NCBI GenBank assembly: GCA_000328965.1
Contig: KB205947.1
Span: forward strand, 1,508,377 to 1,572,376
Length of the DNA: 64,000 nt
DNA from: Ascocoryne sarcoides NRRL 50072
Taxonomy: Eukaryota > Ascomycota > Leotiomycetes > Helotiales > Gelatinodiscaceae
Direction: 5' to 3'
The notes beneath the pieces were generated by a model. It searched no databases. It saw only the letters and a list, made by a program, of their open reading frames with translations, and had not been told where the DNA came from. A program made the translations under genes and the position numbers. Of this stretch, positions 59,195 to 64,000 are shown one piece after another. Within the stretch, counting starts at the first letter, position 1. Each line of letters begins with the position of its first letter.

Positions 59195-60299
59195 CTTTCC
59201 AAGCCCTTGAAGACGAGAGAGATTCCTCGCCGTTGGATCGAGTCGTAAGAAGGCCTGCTAGCGGAAGGCGAGACTGTATGCCGACCTGATCGAGTGGAGA
59301 TGCAGATATAGAGCTCGGAAGCACTGTGATGCAGAAGAGGCTGAACTAACTCGGGGGAACAAGCAAGGGTAGCTGGCGACGTGGGTTGGAGGAGGAAGTG
59401 ACGGTGTGCGCGACGGGGAGTAGATGCGGTGGTGGTGGTGATAGTTTGCAGATGGATGGAAGCGGGAGTGGGCAATCTGACGGCAAGATGCGCCTTTGTT
59501 GGATCTGTGGGCGGATGAATATTGGTGATTCAGTCGAGGTCACTCGGAGTGGGTTGTGGTAGTTGATGCTTGGCGGCGCCGAATCAGAGAGTTCTCCGGG
59601 TTGGATGGATGAGGTTCGCCTCACCAAATGTTTGTAGCCACCAGAGCCTCTTTCTGGTGCTCTGCAAGCAGGCGATACAGCACGCGATCTCATTTCGCCG
59701 CGCTCTATCGCGTTTCCGAGGTTGCATCTCTACAGCAAGCGCAAAAGCCAATTGATATGCGCCATGGATATTTGACTATTCACACAATCAAGGCTCTTTT
59801 CGCAACTTCGCAACTTCGCAATGTATTCTAGAGCCCTTGGCAGACTGAGTAACCAAACCTGTGCCCAAAGGTACCTGGCATAGCACCACTTCCCTCTTAC
59901 ACGACCTTATAATACACAATCCTGTCGCGGGTCCAACGAGGCCATAAGCATTGTTTACTTTATCTCGTTAGGGTCAGCAACTCCATCTCGTGTCCTTACC
60001 ACGGAGGGTAAGCCCGGTTATCTTTACTTCATGACGTCCTCTAATAGCGCGCTAAAATCCCCAGCATCTACGCTATCCTCAAGACCTTCGTCGCAATCTT
60101 AGACTTCGCAGCTCAAGAGGTTCTGCGAAGCTCGCATAGTAGCTGTCCTCATATATATCCGCAAAGGTGAGTAAATTTATCACGTGGCACCACGCAACTC
60201 GAGGTCCGGTCTTTTTTCGTTATTATCAAGCCACCCCTCCTTCGCCCACCATAGCTCTGTGCATAGAACCGAGTCTCCTCTCCACGGTTTTACAACACT
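59195..60299. other. Divergent CDC55/unknown-gene promoter region
   Basis: About 1.1 kb between divergent starts. No gene is supported. It contains a CTTCGCAA tandem repeat (three copies, 59798-59821) and CACGTG at 60181-60186, about 115 bases upstream of the plus-strand start. Confidence 0.45.
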
Positions 60300-61220
60300 A
60301 TGGCCGATGATAAAGAGAAAGGGAAAGGCAAAGGCAAAAGTCCAGCCACAAATTACCAGATTCCGGACCAAAACACAGTCAGCCCTTCTATCCTCTCACG
60401 AGTCACAGCCTCGGCAAGCGGCCTTGCGCGCAGCACTTTCTCACCAGCTACCAACGGACTGAATGAGCAAGCAGTCGCAGCTCTTTCGAGCGGTGGGAAA
60501 GGACGAAGTTCTACAAGCAATGTGGTTGGGTCCTCCTCGTGGGCCGAGAGTTCAAGACCACCAAGTAACTTCCCACAAGCAAGTAAGGCAAACGCATTGA
60601 AACCCGGACACACCGAAGCACATCTCATCCGATCCGAGAATGAGTTCTCGGATTTCCTGGATGGGATAGACTCTTTTTTGCCTACCTCCAACTCTGCGAT
60701 GCAAGCCCAAGCTAGTGATTCCGAGAGCAATGAATTCGGAGATGCATGGGCGCGTGCCCATATTGGTCCCAAACCTACGCTTCCTTTTCTAACCGTTGAT
60801 GAGCAAGAGAGTCAAGATGGCCGAGGGGTTTTAGATCTCTTATCAGGGCCACTGGCTGTCGATGAGGAATTTGAACCACCGCCAGACGGTGACGAGGATT
60901 ACGATTGGGGACTTTCAGAGGAACAGCTTGCTAGACTTCGCGCTATAGCACCTGAACCAAAAACCGTTGTATCTCCTGATAATCAGTTGAATTTAGTGCC
61001 TGTCTTTGAAAATATGTCTGTAGAGGAGAGAATAGCATGGCGGGAGCAATGGGAAGGTGTCCTGACGAGATATGCAGATGAGGTTTGGGGTGGGATGCTA
61101 CCTCTTGTGAAGGAGGCAAGGATAGAGATCGAGGAGATGGAACGTGAGCCGGAGGTTAGAGAACAACCGAAAGCTTTAAGGAGGCTCGGAGCTATTTTGT
61201 CGCATTTACAAAAGAGATGA
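60300..61220 (+). CDS. Unrecognised acidic protein, 306 aa
   Basis: This single uninterrupted frame begins MADDKEKGKGKGKSPAT. I do not recognise the family. The first half looks disordered, with serine, proline and lysine-rich stretches. Two short blocks stand out: SENEFSDFLDGIDSFLP (about residues 110-130) and EDYDWGLSEEQLARLRAI (about 200-220), both acidic/aromatic. The C-terminal quarter looks helical (SVEERIAWREQWEGVLTRYADEVWGGMLPLVKEARIEIEEM) and may fold as a coiled coil or small helical domain. There is no signal peptide, membrane segment or cysteine pattern. The ATG at 60300 follows a pyrimidine-rich tract and is the first in frame. The coherent C-terminus supports a real gene. Confidence 0.72.
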   Translation: MADDKEKGKGKGKSPATNYQIPDQNTVSPSILSRVTASASGLARSTFSPATNGLNEQAVAALSSGGKGRSSTSNVVGSSSWAESSRPPSNFPQASKANALKPGHTEAHLIRSENEFSDFLDGIDSFLPTSNSAMQAQASDSESNEFGDAWARAHIGPKPTLPFLTVDEQESQDGRGVLDLLSGPLAVDEEFEPPPDGDEDYDWGLSEEQLARLRAIAPEPKTVVSPDNQLNLVPVFENMSVEERIAWREQWEGVLTRYADEVWGGMLPLVKEARIEIEEMEREPEVREQPKALRRLGAILSHLQKR

Positions 61221-62021
61221 TGTTAGCAATGTAATTTGACGCAGGATTAGGACAGTCGGGGGGGACAGGAGCCAGCTGCAGAAAATTTTGAACAATGCCA
61301 AGTGACTTGTATGGAGACATTAAGGTTTGCGAGATGGTCAATCAGTTTGGTTTGCAAAGAGGTTCCAAAAGCTGCGAGATCAGTGGCTCCGGCACTAAGA
61401 TCAACGCTCCTCGTGAATAATATATATTCGAATTTAGGATCCAGCCAACGAATCCCATCGCATTCTCAACTCCTAGTAAGTGGAAATTTTGTTAATTTTG
61501 GTTGTGGATATTGATACTGTTTTGCGTTTTTATTCTACTTTTACCTAAATCTATGATAGTGAAAGTAACTTATTTAGATTTTTTGTGTTCTTAAGCCACT
61601 CATGAAAGCTATATTTATTCAAATACTTTTGAAACTGTAGCAAGTGCTTCGAACATTCAAGCTATTGCGCTGAACTCCAACCACTGAAAACATTATACAT
61701 CTCAGGTATCATAGTTACAAGTGGTTACATTCTATACTAAATGGATTTATTGAGTTCGACGATAATAAGTGTAGAAATGATTAATTTGCTTGGCCAACTA
61801 CTCTCAGCTAGTCAACGAAAAACAATCAATCCATATCATAATTAGTCCTTGAAGTCGACGAATAGCGTGAGAATGCCATTAATCAGCGATGGAATGAACC
61901 CTCTTCCAAATAGCAAGTGTTCCTAAAGCAGCGATACCATAAAATGGATATCTACCCGGCTATACCAAGTAGTATCACAAGAACTAGCTAATTCTAGCTT
62001 GTTAACTAGCCCTCAAGCAAG
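61221..62021. other. Convergent 3' flanks, no gene seen
   Basis: This 801-base AT-rich gap has no supported feature. Confidence 0.4.
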
Positions 62022-62588
62022 TCAATCAGTCGGTTTAGTTTTGATTGCCACTCCCGCTTTGACGTTCCCCCGTTCTTCCTCCGTTAAAGAGTCTGGCACC
62101 TTCTCTGTTTCCCTATGTCGATATGACTGCTTCATCCTTCGTCTTTCCAAATTTACACTACCAATCTCCTGCTCTATAAGATCAAAATGCACCATCTTCT
62201 TGATCTCTGCTCTTGTACTTTCTCGGCCTCTTTGCTTAAGTATCGAACGCAGCTTTTTTTTCTCGGGTTTGACTGGAAATTTCATAGGAGGCAGTGTGTT
62301 CGGCGGGTACGAAGGCTCTCTGTATATCTCAACTTCATCTTGTCGAGCCCTTCTTGCGTCAGGTGGGAGAGGAGAGTCATTAGGTTTCGGCATACCGTCC
62401 CAGGTTTGGGGAAGACAGGTACTTGGCCCGCAGGAACTGCACATTTCTAGGGGATTGGAATTGAGAGATCGACTATTCTGAACATCGTGGATTCGACAGT
62501 TATCAGTGAGGGTGCGGTGGAGAACGGAGTGGCGATCTGGAGTCTCAGGGCAAGGGAGGGTGCGATCAGGAATAGAAAATTCAACCAT
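62022..62588 (-). CDS. Unrecognised basic protein, 188 aa
   Basis: This single frame starts at the ATG at 62588 (MVEFSIPDRTLPCPETPDRH). It contains a cysteine pair region (EMCSSCGPSTC, about residues 49-59). A lysine/arginine-rich helix-prone stretch follows (KPEKKKLRSILKQRGRESTRAEIKKMVHFDLIEQEIG, about 110-145), then RRRMKQSYRHRE. I do not recognise the family. The basic helix and lack of signal or membrane segment suggest a nuclear or RNA-binding protein. It could also be one exon of a longer gene. Confidence 0.55.
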   Translation of the reverse strand: MVEFSIPDRTLPCPETPDRHSVLHRTLTDNCRIHDVQNSRSLNSNPLEMCSSCGPSTCLPQTWDGMPKPNDSPLPPDARRARQDEVEIYREPSYPPNTLPPMKFPVKPEKKKLRSILKQRGRESTRAEIKKMVHFDLIEQEIGSVNLERRRMKQSYRHRETEKVPDSLTEEERGNVKAGVAIKTKPTD

Positions 62589-63014
62589 CTTGAACCGGAA
62601 GGTGCAGTTGGGAAGAAGCTCTAGTTCGTAAAGGTGATATGAATTTGGCTAGAGCTTTTGGTTTTTTTCGAGAGAAGAGATATGGAGGTTGGAGATGTCC
62701 GCGGGGATCAGGTTAAGGTATCTGGTATTGTGATCGATTCGGAGTGGATATGAATGTGGTATGATATGAATATGGAGGTACAGCTTCTAAATATCATTAA
62801 GTATGTTAACTCAATTGTTGTAGTTTAGATATAGCGGATTTCTTAACTTAGACATGTGAATATGCTTTTGCTTCACCAACAAATGGGCTAGCTATGCACT
62901 AAGAAGAAGGGAATCAGATTTGCTGAATATATGACAACAAAATGAATCAAGCGCAAACAGAGATCTTTCTGAATAGAAATATTTCAAATCAGAGAGTCAT
63001 AGAGATAGGAATAA
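62589..63014. other. Intergenic region
   Basis: No feature is seen between the 188-aa gene and the decayed coding region. Confidence 0.4.
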
Positions 63015-63960
63015 CACAAAGTCACTTAAATAGAAGATGTGATTGTAAAGAAAAGTATTCTGAAGCAGGTGACCGTACAAGAGAGCGTTCTAGTTTGTAG
63101 ATAGTATTTGTGCAATTACAGTGCTCTTTATTTTTGCGACCTAAACTATCCACATAGTAGATGAGGTTGTTGGGTTTTATGAAATCTATCTTGTTGCTCT
63201 CGGCAAAGGTTTAAATACATTCACTCAGCTGTAGTTCAAGCTCCTAGTCGGTCTGGAGCTTGTTCTTCTCAAGGAAGAACTTGCCTCTTACAACTTTATG
63301 TTTTTCTACATCGTCTACTCTATGGTTCCCATCTTAGTGCTATTCCTAATGGCTCTTACTGTAGCCGAAGCATTGTTTTAAGGATAAGAGCCATATTGCT
63401 ATGGGGAAAAATATATTAGGAGGTGAGTTTCATTCCCATGTTTAATATTGGGCCTTATATATTTCCCAATATTGCCTATCCTCAGGCACGATCAAAATAA
63501 GATCAGGATCTTCGAGAAGGGATGACAGATAGCGGCAGTAGCTTGTGCCCACTGGCGACTTAGGCAGTTTGCCTAGAAAGTTTGCGTTGGTATCTAATTT
63601 GTCTATTTGATGGTGGTAAACTTGTATTTCATCAACTCAGGCTCAGAGTTGTCTCCCATTTCAGGTTCAGATGACGGATCTCTTCACACAGCAGCGAATC
63701 CAACGCACTAGGTAATATGCTTCTAAATAAAAGAAGTAGCTAGATATTACAAATTTATATTGAGCATAATGCAATAGATGAGAGTGCCACTCACATGACA
63801 CATATCCGGCGCCTTTGAATCATCCTTCAGAGGTGCATCATACTCGGACAATGAAAATGCATAGAATGCCTGTATTCGGTCTCCTTCTACCTGGATTCAT
63901 TCCCAAGGATCACAGCTTTGCATTTCCTGCTATAGCGAGGATTTACAGCACATCTGAACC
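63015..63960 (-). pseudogene. Decayed protein-coding region with RIP-like stops
   Basis: Coding-like sequence on the minus strand is broken by stops and frame changes. One frame from about 63640 to 63015 reads long protein-like runs, such as PKSPVGTSYCRYLSSLLEDP and IVPEDRQYWEIYKAQY. It has eight in-frame stops at most, the identified ones being TAA, TGA or TAG. Each would be a sense codon CAA, CGA or CAG before a C-to-T change, as made by repeat-induced point mutation. Upstream segments in other frames (GDRIQAFYAFSLSEYDAP; DSLLCEEIRHLNLKWE) continue it after apparent frameshifts or introns. I do not recognise the family; a transposon or repeated-family gene is possible. A heavily spliced intact gene is the alternative. 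Confidence 0.45.
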
Positions 63961-64000
63961 TGAAATCATCAACGACATAGCTAATAATTGCAGCCTTTTT

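Noticed and set aside
1..64000. tRNA genes, CRISPR arrays, insertion sequences, biosynthetic clusters
   Set aside because: Reading both strands I found no B-box/cloverleaf combination, no spaced repeat array, no terminal-repeat element and no polyketide, peptide or terpene synthase.

Overview
The window looks like a chromosomal segment of a filamentous ascomycete (Pezizomycotina). A leotiomycete-type genome is my best guess, from the protein sequences and gene structures, but I could not run a search. Support: short spliceosomal introns of about 42-120 bases with GTRNGT donors and CTRAY branch sites just before the AG, about 27 closely spaced genes on both strands, eukaryotic housekeeping proteins throughout, and a spliceosomal U2 snRNA gene. 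I see no prokaryotic, plasmid, viral or CRISPR feature, and no secondary-metabolite cluster.

Left part (1-16 kb): an unrecognised four-exon gene, adenylate kinase ADK1, proteasome lid subunit RPN8 (with a GC-AG intron), an SWS1/ZSWIM7-type SWIM zinc-finger protein, coproporphyrinogen oxidase HEM13 divergent from ATG8, an unknown 716-residue protein, a small NCE101-family gene, and the eight-exon GTP/GDP carrier GGC1. Middle (16-35 kb): a 2 kb AT/pyrimidine-rich gap, a small basic protein, RNA polymerase III subunit RPC82 divergent from QCR2, then ATP15, NatC subunit NAA35/MAK10, the U2 snRNA gene in an otherwise empty 3 kb, a fructosamine-kinase-like protein and a PTC6-like PP2C phosphatase. 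Right part (35-64 kb): COG8 divergent from a cytosine-deaminase-like amidohydrolase, a TLC-domain membrane protein, an AT-rich gap, SLA1, an MFS transporter, AMP deaminase AMD1, a UAA-family nucleotide-sugar transporter with two micro-exons, the PP2A B subunit CDC55, two unrecognised proteins, and a decayed coding region at the right edge whose stops fit C-to-T (RIP-like) mutation.

The genes are not one pathway. They are mostly housekeeping: mitochondrial energy and nucleotide supply (ADK1, GGC1, QCR2, ATP15), haem synthesis (HEM13), purine balance (AMD1), protein turnover and autophagy (RPN8, ATG8), Golgi and endocytic traffic (COG8, UAA transporter, SLA1), transcription and splicing (RPC82, U2), and signalling phosphatases (PTC6-like, CDC55). 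Several are arranged head to head with short shared promoters. Exon boundaries were worked out by hand from splice signals, reading phase and family conservation; every multi-exon model given adds up to a whole number of codons. I found no obviously new multi-gene system. The observations most worth checking are the U2 gene, the decayed right-edge gene, the altered active-site residues of the amidohydrolase, the acidic insertion in the SWIM finger, and several very small exons.
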